Shown: in pieces, positions 18,489 to 27,997 of the stretch | Layout of the letters: the number at the start of each line of letters is the position of its first letter | Numbering within the stretch: the stretch's first letter is position 1 | Assembly: GCF_003431325.1 (NCBI RefSeq) | Contig: NZ_CP010515.1 | Location: 372,001 to 436,000 of the forward strand | DNA: 64,000 nt | DNA from: Acidilobus sp. 7A | GTDB lineage: Archaea; Thermoproteota; Thermoprotei_A; Sulfolobales; Acidilobaceae | Reading direction: 5' to 3' | Notes under the pieces: model-generated | Seen by the model: the letters and a program-made list of their open reading frames with translations, nothing else | What the model was told of the DNA's origin: nothing | Database searches by the model: none | Program-made: the position numbers and the translations under genes

Positions 18489-19130
18489 ATGGAGGAGGGT
18501 GAGGCCTCTGAGATTGACGAGTTCATAGTAAAGTATGGAGAGAGGGGGTACTATGTCCTAAAGGGCTTACTTGAGGCCTCGCTCAGGGGAGGGGCAAAGC
18601 TTGGCGACTTCAGCCTAAGGGACCTTAAGGACAGGCTCGCCTCCTATGGCCTTGACTATAACCCTGTTCCCCTCCTCTACTCACTTGAGAAAGTCTATGG
18701 CGTTATAAGGACCTCGTATAGGAGCTCCAACCAGCACTGGTGGATCATACTTAAAAGAAAGGTCATGGAGGAGGCCATAGCTAAGTTTGAGGGTAAGTCA
18801 CCAGAAAACGGTGATGACTATAGGCTCAGACTCCTGAAAATACAGTTTTACAGCCTCAACCCTCAGAGGCTCCTGAGCGAGCTTAAGGCCGCTGCGAGAA
18901 GGGGTGACAGGACCGCCGTGGCAAGGGAGGCCTTCAGCACACTGCCCCTTGTGGTCGAGTTCCTAGAGAAAGCGAAATCCCAGTATCCTGAGGAGCTCTC
19001 GAATGAAATAGAGCTAGGCGAGGAGATACTTAGATTAGCAGAGGATGTTGTGAAGCCTAAAGCCTCTTTCGGTCGCCCATTAGAGGCTGATCTCGTCCGG
19101 GAAACCAAAGTCAATAATGACTCCCTTTGA
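18489..19130 (+). CDS. conserved-looking protein of unknown function
   Basis: A 213-residue soluble, highly charged, mostly helical protein that I do not recognise. The N-terminal half (FIVKYGERGYYVLKGLLEAS, LRDLKDRLASYGLDYNPVP, YGVIRTSYRSSNQHWW) has the look of a winged helix. The C-terminal half is long amphipathic helix. The ATG is preceded by GGCGAGCTACGGC without a strong ribosome site. Its 3' end overlaps the convergent phosphopantothenate synthetase gene by 51 nt. Confidence 0.65.
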   Translation: MEEGEASEIDEFIVKYGERGYYVLKGLLEASLRGGAKLGDFSLRDLKDRLASYGLDYNPVPLLYSLEKVYGVIRTSYRSSNQHWWIILKRKVMEEAIAKFEGKSPENGDDYRLRLLKIQFYSLNPQRLLSELKAAARRGDRTAVAREAFSTLPLVVEFLEKAKSQYPEELSNEIELGEEILRLAEDVVKPKASFGRPLEADLVRETKVNNDSL

Positions 19131-19880
19131 AGAGGCCTCCTCCAGCCTCTTCAGCATCGCGCTAAAAGCCCTCTTCAAGACCTCAGAGTTCCTGTAACCC
19201 TTTACAATGGCTTCCAGGCCGCTCCTGCCAAATCCCTTTAGCTGATCAACGAGGCTTGCCATATTCTTGGTGGCCCTTATGGCCTCGTCTACTACGGTTA
19301 TTGAGGCCGCTTGGGCTGTCCTGCTAAACGGGTTGAGGTCTATAGCTATAACGACCTTGCCCATGCGCCTTAAGGCCTCAGTTCTATCTCCATCCTCTAT
19401 AGCTACCATAACAACATCAGCGGAGTAAATACCATCTTCGCACACTATCCCCCTGGCGCTCTCAAGCCCCGGTATGTGCGTCTTCTTGCAGTCGGCGCCG
19501 TAAACCCTCCCTGCCCCATGGCTTCTCATGAAGTTCTCTATGCTCCTCACCCTCTCCTCCGTTCTGTGAAACACGTTAACTTCAATAGGTATGTTCAGCT
19601 TGTTGGACAGCTCGACGATCTCATCAGCTGCGAGAGCGGCATAATTACCGTTGACAGAAACTATTGGCCTCTTGGCTAAGAGTAGGGAGGCTACTGCTAC
19701 CCTCTCAGCTTCAAGCGCGAAGTCGAGGGTCCTCTCCCCCAGTATATAGTCAAATGCTTCACCTCTCCCATGTGATATGAGTCCCTGTGGTACAACTATT
19801 CCCTCTTTCATCGCATCAACGAGCTTTTGCCTAGTCACCAGTGACCAGTACCTAGGGTGACTCCTTGGTATCTCCTCCAT
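19080..19880 (-). CDS. 4-phosphopantoate--beta-alanine ligase (phosphopantothenate synthetase)
   Basis: A 266-residue archaeal enzyme (COG1701) that joins 4-phosphopantoate and beta-alanine with ATP to give 4'-phosphopantothenate in the archaeal CoA route. It opens with the family signature IPRSHPRYWSL and GLISHGRGEAFDYILGERT, and later shows VAIEDGDRTEALRRMGK and AIDLNPFSRTAQ. It is full length, on the same strand as pantoate kinase, which makes its substrate and lies 270 nt upstream. Confidence 0.9.
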   Translation of the reverse strand: MEEIPRSHPRYWSLVTRQKLVDAMKEGIVVPQGLISHGRGEAFDYILGERTLDFALEAERVAVASLLLAKRPIVSVNGNYAALAADEIVELSNKLNIPIEVNVFHRTEERVRSIENFMRSHGAGRVYGADCKKTHIPGLESARGIVCEDGIYSADVVMVAIEDGDRTEALRRMGKVVIAIDLNPFSRTAQAASITVVDEAIRATKNMASLVDQLKGFGRSGLEAIVKGYRNSEVLKRAFSAMLKRLEEASSKGVIIDFGFPDEISL

Positions 19881-20117
19881 GCGCTCACCGGACCTAGAGC
19901 CAACTCTTACAACATTATAAAGGAAGGATTAAAAGCTCCTTACAAGTCGGCAAGGGGCTATGTTATTCATAAAGTCCCTTTCTAGGTGCTTGCCTAGCCC
20001 TATTCTTAAGCTGGCATCAATTATTAGGCTGAACGTAGCTAAGTGCGATTATTAGTAAACACAGATGTCTTGTTAGATGTCTGCAACAATGGTCTTCTTA
20101 CACGGCGGGGTCTAAGG

Positions 20118-20155
20118 GGCAGGAAGCCCGCCTCCTAGGGCGGGGAAGAGGTCAG
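20118..20155 (+). repeat. solo IS605-type right-end hairpin
   Basis: GGCAGGAAGCC followed by CGCCT / AGGGCGGGG hairpin and AAGAGGTCAG ending at 20155. No tnpB or other element sequence is seen in the preceding 230 nt, which otherwise hold no gene. The TCA of the boundary is, on the other strand, the TGA stop of the pantoate kinase gene. Confidence 0.75.
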
Positions 20156-21018
20156 ATAATATAAGGCCCTGCTGTTGAGGGGCTGAGCTCCCTTATTGTA
20201 TAGCCAGGGAGCTTCGCCCTGAGATGCTCAACTGCGTCAGCTATCCTGTCGCTCTCCACGAGCAGCACCACAAGCCTCTTCTTAACATAATAGCTCAGAA
20301 GGCCTGGCGTGCCCTTTATGCGTTCATATCCTTCGTCGCCAACCACTGACGCAGGAAGTCTCAGTTTATCGTTGAGACCCTTAACGCTCTCTATAAACAC
20401 GCTAAGGCTGAAGTCCTCGGAAAGCCTCCTCAGTAGCTCCGCGGACTCTTTGTAAAAGCCCTCGTTTAATGACGAGAGGAGCTGCTCGGTACTCATGCTG
20501 CCAGCCTCAACAGTTATCACGGACACGCTCCTTGGCATGTAGATGCAGTCCACAGCCCCGATCCCTGGCGGGCCCGGCTTAGTCCTCATAACAAGGCCGA
20601 TGCCACAGCTTATTGCAAGCACGTCACCAAGGCCTGTCTTATCCTGTAACTCTATCTCATGGGCCTGTTCAAGAAGAGCTAAGAGTTTTCTCCCTTTAAG
20701 GTAAGACGTTATGTGAGCCGCGGCGACCCCGGAAGCCCCACTGGTGGCATACCCAAAACCCCATGGGAGCGGATTTGACGCCCTGACAGAGCCTGGCTCC
20801 ACCCCGTTGATCTTAAGAAGCTTGGCAGCGGTGCCTGTGACGCTACCCGATAGACCCAGATTATAGCAGAGCTCAAGACGTGGCTCAACAGCAATCCCAA
20901 CACCTATAGATCCTGTGCTCCTTGGGCTCTTGCCCCACACGGGCATGAAGGCTGCCGTTATATGATGCGGCACGGACGCGCACACGTAGCCGTCCCTTAG
21001 CGGCAACATTTGCCACAT
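20152..21018 (-). CDS. pantoate kinase (GHMP family)
   Basis: A 288-residue GHMP-superfamily kinase (COG1829) that phosphorylates pantoate, the first archaeal-specific step to CoA. The N-terminal VPHHITAAFMPVWG and GSIGVGIAV block, the nucleotide-binding loop PWGFGYATSGASG (about residues 84-96) and DKTGLGDVLA fit the family. Eight nt separate it from nadE upstream. The C-terminus ends directly at the insertion-element boundary (stop at 20152), so the last residues may be altered relative to relatives. Confidence 0.85.
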   Translation of the reverse strand: MWQMLPLRDGYVCASVPHHITAAFMPVWGKSPRSTGSIGVGIAVEPRLELCYNLGLSGSVTGTAAKLLKINGVEPGSVRASNPLPWGFGYATSGASGVAAAHITSYLKGRKLLALLEQAHEIELQDKTGLGDVLAISCGIGLVMRTKPGPPGIGAVDCIYMPRSVSVITVEAGSMSTEQLLSSLNEGFYKESAELLRRLSEDFSLSVFIESVKGLNDKLRLPASVVGDEGYERIKGTPGLLSYYVKKRLVVLLVESDRIADAVEHLRAKLPGYTIRELSPSTAGPYII

Positions 21019-21026
21019 GGCCTCTC

Positions 21027-21860
21027 CTAGCCTAGGTACTTAACGACCTCCTGCAACGGAGGCGAGGGTGGCAGGGACCTCTTATGCTGCGTGGCCCTGT
21101 GCAGGCTGAGCATCCTTTCTATCACGTTAAGGCTCACGCCAGTGGCCTCGACAGCCTCTGACGGCGTAAGCTTCAGATCCTCAATAGCATGTATAACCAG
21201 GTCCACCTGGTCGTAGCTTACTCCTAGCTCCCCCTCAGCCGTCTGGCCTGGCCATAACCTTGGGCTGCTCGGCTTGAACGCCACCTTCTCTGGAACGCCA
21301 AGCCTCATCGCAAGCCTCCTTACCTGGCTCTTAAGAAGTGGCGCTACTGGCAGAAGGTCAACTCCCCCATCACCATACTTAGTGAAGTAACCCAGGAAGG
21401 CCTCGCTTCTGTCCCCAGTGCCAAGGACAGCGTAACTGAACTTATTGGCGTAATAGTATAGCAGTGACATCCTGACTCTCGCCCTCAGGTTGCCCAACGG
21501 AACTAAGTCCGTTGGCTCGTAGACTGGTATGGACGACATGTATGTCTCAATTATGGGAGCTATGTCAATGACATTATACCGAGTTCCAGCGACAGCTATG
21601 AGCTGCTTAGCGTCGTCCACGTCCTCTTTTGGGGTCACGGTAGAGTCGTGCATTATCAGCGCGAGGACCTTGTCAGGGCCCACCGCCTTCACTGCCGCAA
21701 AGTACGCGGCCGCCGAGTCCACACCACCACTTATCCCTATCACAAAGCCTTTGATGCCCACCTCCTCTAGGAAACCCTTTATGAAGCTAGTAATGGCGTT
21801 AACCGCGCGTTCATAATCTATGTTCACTACGTCCTCAAGAGAGATCTTCCTTATAGTCAA
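21027..21860 (-). CDS. nadE: NH3-dependent NAD+ synthetase
   Basis: A 277-residue enzyme that amidates nicotinic acid adenine dinucleotide using ATP and ammonia. The PP-loop SGGVDS (44-49) and the GTGDRSEAFLGYFTKYGDGG and KPSSPRLWPGQTAEGELG blocks are typical. It lacks a glutaminase domain. The TTG start is the first codon of the family-like MTIRKISLEDV. It heads a leftward run with pantoate kinase. NadM, which makes its precursor type, is at 60.8 kb. Confidence 0.93.
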   Translation of the reverse strand: MTIRKISLEDVVNIDYERAVNAITSFIKGFLEEVGIKGFVIGISGGVDSAAAYFAAVKAVGPDKVLALIMHDSTVTPKEDVDDAKQLIAVAGTRYNVIDIAPIIETYMSSIPVYEPTDLVPLGNLRARVRMSLLYYYANKFSYAVLGTGDRSEAFLGYFTKYGDGGVDLLPVAPLLKSQVRRLAMRLGVPEKVAFKPSSPRLWPGQTAEGELGVSYDQVDLVIHAIEDLKLTPSEAVEATGVSLNVIERMLSLHRATQHKRSLPPSPPLQEVVKYLG

Positions 21861-22051
21861 GGGGCCCCCGCTGAATTCTGGGTCTGCCGCTTAATATAAT
21901 TTTAAGACTACGCTTTTACTAAGCGTCGTGGGGCGAAAGCGCGTAAAGCTTAATGCAACATTTCTTTGAAAGAAGTGCGCCTAGAGCAGGGAGCTTCCCA
22001 AGGGCTCCAAATATCTTTAAAAGCCCAAGAGTCCTCTAGGAACAACGGCTG

Positions 22052-22408
22052 ATGCGTATGGCTCAGGAAGGTAAGGCATATATGCACGCGGCCCTCGCGC
22101 TGTACTATGCAGGGGCTCAGATAAACGAGGATAATCTAAAGAAAGTCATTGAAGCGCTGGGCCTCCAGGTCGATGACGCCAAGGTAAAGATGCTAGTTGC
22201 CGGCCTCTCTCAGCTTAACCTAGAAGATGTGCTTAAAGGAGCCGTCGCTGCAGTAGTGGCAGCCCCAGCAGCCGCGCCTGCAGCGGCCTCAGCGCAGGCG
22301 CCCGCCCAGCAGGGAGGGGAGCAGAAGGAGCAGAAGAAAGAGGAGAAGAAGGAGGAGGGCGGCGAGGTCGACATCGGTCAGGGCCTGGCCGGCCTCTTCG
22401 GCATGTAA
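22052..22408 (+). CDS. rpl12: 50S ribosomal protein P1 (L12)
   Basis: A 118-residue acidic stalk protein. The helical dimerisation domain (residues 5-70: YMHAALALYYAGAQINEDN) is followed by an Ala/Pro hinge, a Lys/Glu-rich stretch and the factor-binding end DIGQGLAGLFGM. TATA-like TCTTTAAAAG lies at 22014-22023. The hinge and tail DNA is identical over 122 bp to the end of rpl10. In most archaea this gene follows rpl10; here they are 33 kb apart. A second ATG at 22058 could also be the start. Confidence 0.95.
   Translation: MRMAQEGKAYMHAALALYYAGAQINEDNLKKVIEALGLQVDDAKVKMLVAGLSQLNLEDVLKGAVAAVVAAPAAAPAAASAQAPAQQGGEQKEQKKEEKKEEGGEVDIGQGLAGLFGM
22281..22402 (+). repeat. 122-bp tail identical to rpl10 3' end
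   Basis: Bases 22281-22402 are identical, base for base, to 56442-56563 in rpl10, covering the Ala-rich hinge, the Lys/Glu tract and the C-terminal stalk tail. Sequences outside the block diverge at once. Perfect identity including synonymous positions indicates gene conversion rather than protein selection alone. Confidence 0.9.
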
Positions 22409-22599
22409 GCCCGACAAGCCCGATATGAAGTTATTGGCTCATAGTACTTTTGACAGCGCACTTATAGTAGCAGTTTAGCCTTGGCTCATCTGATGTTACT
22501 CTTGATTAAAATCACTGGAAGCCTTAGAAGGCCCATCAATGATAGTATCTGTGCTATAGTTTACAGGCCGTTTGCCCCTACGCCCTCACCTCTATCATC

Positions 22600-22760
22600 T
22601 GCTTATTCTTGATCGAGCGCGGGGACCCCCACCTCGCCCACAGGGCCCTTGGGATCCCTGTGGGCTCATGGGCGGCCGCCAGGACCAGCGGCGCGGGCCC
22701 CCATCTGCGGCCTAATCCCCTCGCCCCTGGGGCATAGCCCCATCAGGCGAGGGCGTTACT
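22600..22760. ncRNA. candidate structured RNA in GC-rich intergenic island
   Basis: The 640-nt gap between rpl12 and alaS is AT-leaning except for this GC-rich island. It contains a perfect 10-bp hairpin GCCCACAGGG / CCCTGTGGGC with a 10-nt loop (22636-22665) and a two-tier hairpin: outer stem CCCTCGCC / GGCGAGGG (22718-22753) and inner TGGGGC / GCCCCA with an ATA loop (22728-22742), separated by a small internal loop. GC-rich islands in thermophile intergenic DNA often mark ncRNA. I cannot assign a class or strand, and an IS remnant is the alternative. The rest of the gap shows nothing clear. Confidence 0.4.
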
Positions 22761-23051
22761 CGCTTAGCCTGTTACGGAGGGGTAATACTGTAAAGGATTT
22801 TCTATTAACGTGAAAAAGGGCTCAGCTCAGATCTTAGCCCCCATCAATGCCTCAAGTTGATAGATGAGAGAACATCAAAAGGCGCAACTAACCTATGAGG
22901 ACCACCTCGAGGTCTAACATTTTGCGGCTAAGCGAGGCGCTGCTTTAAAAATCAAGGCATAACGCCACAGCACAGGGGCATAAGTTGCCCTTTAACCATC
23001 TTTTTAAACTGTTTCAAACCTTCACTTTGTAGCGCAAGGAGGGTGACGCGA

Positions 23052-25805
23052 ATGCCGCTTCAGGCGAGCCCAGACGAGTACAGGTTGCAGTTCTTCAAAG
23101 AGAACAGCTACCAGAGGAAGCGCTGCTCGGTTGGTGGCGACTTCTTCTGGACGCTTAACAGCGGCTTTGACACATGCCAGGACGTCCCGGACACTGACTA
23201 CTGGTTTGATAAGATACCATCGGTCCCAGGCCTAACCGTGAGCGAGGCCAGGAGGAAGTTTATTAACTTCTTTGCAAGGCATGGCCACACGCCAGTTCCT
23301 CCCAGGCCTGTTGTTGCTAGGTGGCGCGAGGACCTTTACCTCACTATAGCTAGCATAGTTGACTTCCAGCCTCACGTGACGAGCGGACTCGTCCCTCCGC
23401 CAGCTAACCCGCTAGTAATAAGCCAGCCATGCATAAGGCTTGAGGACATAGATAACGTCGGACTGACCATAGGAAGGCACCTAACGACCTTTGAGATGGC
23501 AGCTCACCACGCATTCAACTACCCCGACAAGTGGGTCTACTGGAAGGACGAGACCGTCAGGTATGCGTATGAGTTCTTCACAAAGGAGCTCGGCATACCA
23601 GGCGACCTCATAGTATTTAAGGAGTCGTGGTGGGAAGGAGGAGGCAACGCGGGCCCCTCATTTGAGGTAACTGTTGGGGGCCTCGAGCTGGCAACACTTG
23701 TGTTCATGCAGTATAGAGTTGAGAACGACAATTACGTGGAGCTCCCGCTGAAGATAGTTGATACAGGCTACGGCGTTGAACGCATGGCCTGGTTTACCCA
23801 GAAGACTCCAACAGCGTTTCATGCAATCTACGGCCAGCTTCTTGACAAGGTCAGGTCTGAGCTGGGCCTGCCGAGGCCTCCAGACGAGTACCTCTGGGCG
23901 GCCTTCAGGGCTGCAGCCAAGTTCAACCCAGATGTCGAAGGGAGCCTTGACAACTTCTACAGCCAGGTGGCCAGGATAACGGGCGCCAACATTGGCGACG
24001 TAAGGGGCGTGCTCGAGCGTGAGGCGAGGCTCTACAGCGTCATAGATCACGCTAAGACCATTGCAATGATGCTCGGAGATGGTGTAGTTCCCAGCAACTC
24101 CGGCGAGGGCTACCTGGCCAGGCTGGTCATAAGGAGGGCCCTCAGACAGCTCAGGCAGCTTAACGAGAGCTACAGCCTTACCAACATAGTTAACATGCAG
24201 GTTGACATGTGGGCCTCTGACTTCCCACAGCTAAAGGAGAGCAGGAACTACATAGTTGAAGCCGTGACCCTTGAGGAGGAAAAGTACAGAGATCTCCTCA
24301 GGAGAGGGGAGAAGCTCATTGTAAAAGAGCTCTCCCAGGGGGCTGACACCGAGACCCTGATAAGGCTTTACGACAGCTACGGGGTCCCGCCTGAGCTGAT
24401 CGCCGAGGCAGCGGCCAAGAGGGGCCTTGCGGTCAGCGTGCCGCGCAACTTCTACTCCCTTGTAGCCGCTAGGCACAGGGCGCCAGCGAAGGTGCGCTCC
24501 GTGGAGGAGAAGGCCTCGCTGCCAGAGGACGTCGTGGAGTGGGCCCGTAAGTTTAGGCCGACGGTCCTGCTCTTCCACTCCGACCCCTACGCCAGGGCTT
24601 TCACAGCCAGGCTCCTCGGAGTCAGAGGGCCTTACTTCGTGCTTGACGCAACCCTCTTCTACGCAACTGGAGGAGGCCAGCTTCATGACATTGGAACCGT
24701 TGAGATCTGTGGGGAGAGCTACAAGGTAGTTGACGTGCAGAAGGTTGGCAACGTCATAGTGCATAAGGCCGACAGGGACGTCTCTGCCACAGAGTGTGGC
24801 GATGCTAAAGGCGAGATAGACTGGGTGCGCAGGTTCAGGCTGATGAGGCACCACACAGCTACCCACATAATACTAGGCGCCGCCAGAAGAGTGTTGGGCA
24901 GCCACGTATGGCAGGCCGGCGCTGAAAAGACCCCAGAGAAGGGCAGGCTTGACATAACTCACCACAAGCCCCTCACGAGAGATGAAATTAGGAAGATAGA
25001 GGAGCTCGCCAACAGGGTCGTAGATGAGCGTAGACCCATAACCCAGACCTACATGGACCGCAATGAGGCTGAAGCCAAGTACGGCTTCGTGCTCTATGAG
25101 GGCGGCGTCCCAATGGAGCCTAAGATCAGGGTCGTCGATATACAGGACTGGGACGTAGAGGCGTGTTTCGGAACTCATGTAGCCAACACAAGCGACGTGG
25201 GGGGGATCAAGATAGTTAATGTTGAGAAGATACAGGACGGCGTAGTTAGGCTTGAGTATGTGGCTGGAACGAGGGTACCTGAGGAGATGAGCTCGCTTGA
25301 GGACAGGCTCTCAAAGATATCTGAAGAAATAGGCTCAGGGGGCAGCGATGAGCTAAGCAAGGTGAAGGAGCTAAAGGAGGAGCTCCAGAGGCTTGAGGAT
25401 ACCGTTAAGGCTTACCGCAGCATCTGGCTAAGCTTGGCCAAGAACAACTTAACCTCCAGCTCGGTTGGTGGCGTTCACGTGGCCGTTATAGAGTACCCAG
25501 AGCCTGACGTCAAGTCCGCCAGGGAGGCACTTAAGGAACTGACGCAGGAGTTCACGAACTCCATAGTTACAATCGCCGTGAAGCAGGACAAGGGCTACAC
25601 CTACGAGCTCGGCATAGGAAGGGAGGCCGCAAAGCTAGTAGACGCCAAGGACTTAATAGCTGCCGTGGGGTCGCAGCTCAACGTTAGTGGGGGCGGAAGG
25701 GGCACCTACGGGAGCTTCTACTCTTCTGAGAGCCCAGAAAAGATTGACGAAGCCATGAGGAAGATAATTAACGACATCAGATCCAAGACATCTAAACAAC
25801 CTTAA
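23052..25805 (+). CDS. alaS: alanyl-tRNA synthetase
   Basis: A class II synthetase of 917 residues of the archaeal type. Visible are the aminoacylation core (QPCIRLEDIDNVG, GNAGPSFEVTVGG), the editing domain with its zinc site HHTATH and later CFGTH, and a C-terminal DHHA1-like region (VNVSGGGRGTYGSF-like LNVSGGGRGTYGS). The ATG at 23052 is preceded by GGAGGGTGA with a short spacer; the GTG at 23043 falls inside that site. It is monocistronic. tRNA-Ala(UGC) is also in the window. Confidence 0.95.
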   Translation: MPLQASPDEYRLQFFKENSYQRKRCSVGGDFFWTLNSGFDTCQDVPDTDYWFDKIPSVPGLTVSEARRKFINFFARHGHTPVPPRPVVARWREDLYLTIASIVDFQPHVTSGLVPPPANPLVISQPCIRLEDIDNVGLTIGRHLTTFEMAAHHAFNYPDKWVYWKDETVRYAYEFFTKELGIPGDLIVFKESWWEGGGNAGPSFEVTVGGLELATLVFMQYRVENDNYVELPLKIVDTGYGVERMAWFTQKTPTAFHAIYGQLLDKVRSELGLPRPPDEYLWAAFRAAAKFNPDVEGSLDNFYSQVARITGANIGDVRGVLEREARLYSVIDHAKTIAMMLGDGVVPSNSGEGYLARLVIRRALRQLRQLNESYSLTNIVNMQVDMWASDFPQLKESRNYIVEAVTLEEEKYRDLLRRGEKLIVKELSQGADTETLIRLYDSYGVPPELIAEAAAKRGLAVSVPRNFYSLVAARHRAPAKVRSVEEKASLPEDVVEWARKFRPTVLLFHSDPYARAFTARLLGVRGPYFVLDATLFYATGGGQLHDIGTVEICGESYKVVDVQKVGNVIVHKADRDVSATECGDAKGEIDWVRRFRLMRHHTATHIILGAARRVLGSHVWQAGAEKTPEKGRLDITHHKPLTRDEIRKIEELANRVVDERRPITQTYMDRNEAEAKYGFVLYEGGVPMEPKIRVVDIQDWDVEACFGTHVANTSDVGGIKIVNVEKIQDGVVRLEYVAGTRVPEEMSSLEDRLSKISEEIGSGGSDELSKVKELKEELQRLEDTVKAYRSIWLSLAKNNLTSSSVGGVHVAVIEYPEPDVKSAREALKELTQEFTNSIVTIAVKQDKGYTYELGIGREAAKLVDAKDLIAAVGSQLNVSGGGRGTYGSFYSSESPEKIDEAMRKIINDIRSKTSKQP

Positions 25806-25849
25806 AAGACCTCTTGATTGAAAATTAAAAGGAGTTCAGTGCTTGGAGC

Positions 25850-27802
25850 TCATGAGAGGCTGTTAAGCTCCTTATTAAGCCTGTCATAGAACCTCTTCCA
25901 CCAGTCCATCATTTTCTGCTCGTTATACATGGCGTCCTCCCACGCGTGAACTCCTGTCTCCGCTGCCAGCGAGGCTATGATATCCATGACCTTCTTCGAC
26001 TCCCAGGGCTCTGGCGCGGCCCCTGACTTCACCTGGTACTCAGCTATCTTTCTATACGTAGAAAGTCCGTGCTTATAGAGATCTACGTTAACACCTACTA
26101 TGTCCCTATAAAGCCCTCCGAGAATCTCCTCAGCCCAACCCCTGTGGAACCTGCAGAAGCCAGCGTTGGCTACCAGGAGCTCCATAACAGCACGCCTGAG
26201 CGCTGCCACGCTGTAGTCCTCAGGGTCCCTGAACGCTGGGGAGTAATCAGTCCAGTACTTCCCAAGCACATAGAGCGGTGCAAGGACTCCAGGGGACCAG
26301 TAGAAGTTGGGCGTGAAGTAGCCGTCCTTGCCAAACGCGGCATAAACGAGAAGATCCTCGAACTTCCTCCCAGACCGGGCGACGCGGTCACTGTAAACTT
26401 TGTCAAGCTCCTTGGCCGCCGCCCTCAGACCCATAGACCCTACAATCTTCAGCACCTTTGGAGGGTTGTCGCTGACTAAGTTTAGCAGAAGCTGTCTAGC
26501 GAGCTCAGCGTTAACTGCACTAGCCTCCGGACCCTGAAGCTTTGGATCCATTATAGGTCTTCCGCTAAGCCCGACGTCCTCCGGCTCGAGGAGGCCCTTG
26601 TCTATGAGGTCAAAAATCCATCCAATGAAGTGACCTGCCTCTATAGCGTCGAGGCCCAGCTCGTCAACCAGCTCAACCAGCTCTGCGCTCTTCTTAATAT
26701 CAAATATACCACTGTCCGGGCCAACTCCATGAGCAGGCTCATAGTCCACCTTAACACCTCTGAATATCTTCTTGCAGACCACGGGGCACGGCTCGCCGCA
26801 GTTCTTTGAGGCGGCAGTAAGCTTTCCGCCGTCAAATACCTCGTCCTGGAAGGGACGCCAGAAGTTATCCATAATCTTGCCATGAAGCTCAAGCCTAAGG
26901 CCGCGGCTCAGATAGACACTGTTATAGTTGAGCATGGGAACCAGGTCCTTATAGTGCGGGTAGTTCTCGCCGAACGTCCCGCCGGTCTTGGTGGCTGGGT
27001 CAAACCTGTACTTGGTGGTCTTGTCGAGCAGCGCCTGGGAGAAGGGCTTCTTGTAGGCCTCCTGCGTGAGCTTGTTGAGAGCTTGTATGTTCGAGAGATT
27101 TGGATTTGGTCTCTTGTAGGTCCCCCCGAAGGCTATTGCAACGACGTTGTGAGCCTGAGCCATGACAGTACCTCCGCCTCCCCTTGAAGCTGAGTCTGAG
27201 ACCTCGGTTATGTTGCCTTTGTCATCAAGTACGTAGCTGAAGATGCCAGCGAAGAGCGTCTTGAAGGCACCAGGTCCTACTACGGCCACACGCCCATGGT
27301 TCTTAACCAGGGTCTCCCTGTTAGCATCTACTACGAACTTAGTCAGGGCCTTGCTTCCGGCGAGCCCGCCGTACCCTGCATATATCTTGTTCAGCTCCTC
27401 CGCTGATACCTCTGAGAAGCTGATAGATTGGTTCCCATTAGGGTCGCCTATTACTGAAATGATTAAGGGGCTCTCGCTCTTACCTGTTATTATAATAGCG
27501 TCAAGGCCTGTCCTGAAGAATGAGTAGGCGGCCCCTCCCATCTCGCTTACGTGAAGGCCTTTGCTCACAGGACTCTTGAAAACAGCGACTATCCTGTGAC
27601 TACCCACTACAGCCCCGCCAGCGAAAGGTCCAATTCCAAGGACCAGCGGATTCGTTGGATCTAGCGGGTCCGCCTTGTAGCTCTCCATGTTGATGTGCGT
27701 CTGAACCCCAAGGTCTACCACCCCCAGCAGCTCGGGGTCATTAACTTTCTCAATATAGTAGGAGTGACGCGTTGCGTCTATGTGAAGCACCTTGAATTCC
27801 AT
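25850..27802 (-). CDS. tungsten-dependent aldehyde:ferredoxin oxidoreductase family, probably glyceraldehyde-3-phosphate type
   Basis: A 650-residue member of the AOR family. The [4Fe-4S] ligands are C335, C339 and C343 (CGEPCPVVC, a CX3CX3C spacing) with a fourth Cys near 566 (NAGFCRFHRG). The start differs from classical AOR (MEFKVLHIDATRHSYYIE), and length and cysteine spacing resemble GAPOR, the enzyme oxidising glyceraldehyde-3-phosphate to 3-phosphoglycerate with ferredoxin. The exact substrate is inferred. Start ATG with GGAGGAGG upstream and a TATA-like CTTTTTAAAG at 27837-27846. Confidence 0.75.
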   Translation of the reverse strand: MEFKVLHIDATRHSYYIEKVNDPELLGVVDLGVQTHINMESYKADPLDPTNPLVLGIGPFAGGAVVGSHRIVAVFKSPVSKGLHVSEMGGAAYSFFRTGLDAIIITGKSESPLIISVIGDPNGNQSISFSEVSAEELNKIYAGYGGLAGSKALTKFVVDANRETLVKNHGRVAVVGPGAFKTLFAGIFSYVLDDKGNITEVSDSASRGGGGTVMAQAHNVVAIAFGGTYKRPNPNLSNIQALNKLTQEAYKKPFSQALLDKTTKYRFDPATKTGGTFGENYPHYKDLVPMLNYNSVYLSRGLRLELHGKIMDNFWRPFQDEVFDGGKLTAASKNCGEPCPVVCKKIFRGVKVDYEPAHGVGPDSGIFDIKKSAELVELVDELGLDAIEAGHFIGWIFDLIDKGLLEPEDVGLSGRPIMDPKLQGPEASAVNAELARQLLLNLVSDNPPKVLKIVGSMGLRAAAKELDKVYSDRVARSGRKFEDLLVYAAFGKDGYFTPNFYWSPGVLAPLYVLGKYWTDYSPAFRDPEDYSVAALRRAVMELLVANAGFCRFHRGWAEEILGGLYRDIVGVNVDLYKHGLSTYRKIAEYQVKSGAAPEPWESKKVMDIIASLAAETGVHAWEDAMYNEQKMMDWWKRFYDRLNKELNSLS

Positions 27803-27997
27803 GAAGCCCTCCTCCGCCTCTCAACGATTTCTTAACCTTTTTAAAGAGACTTAAATACTTACAGCGCGTTAAAGCCCTATTATTGCACGTCACTGCAAGA
27901 GAACCTTTGACTGCATGGAACTAAGCAATAACTTTGCGCAACCGCCGTTCTGAAACCTTTTAAAAGGTTATTGCTGCCGGAAAAGGAGGTGCTGAGC

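Noticed and set aside
22600-22760. SRP RNA or RNase P RNA in the GC-rich island
   Set aside because: The conserved helix 8 motif of SRP RNA and the universal RNase P core motifs are not found on either strand.
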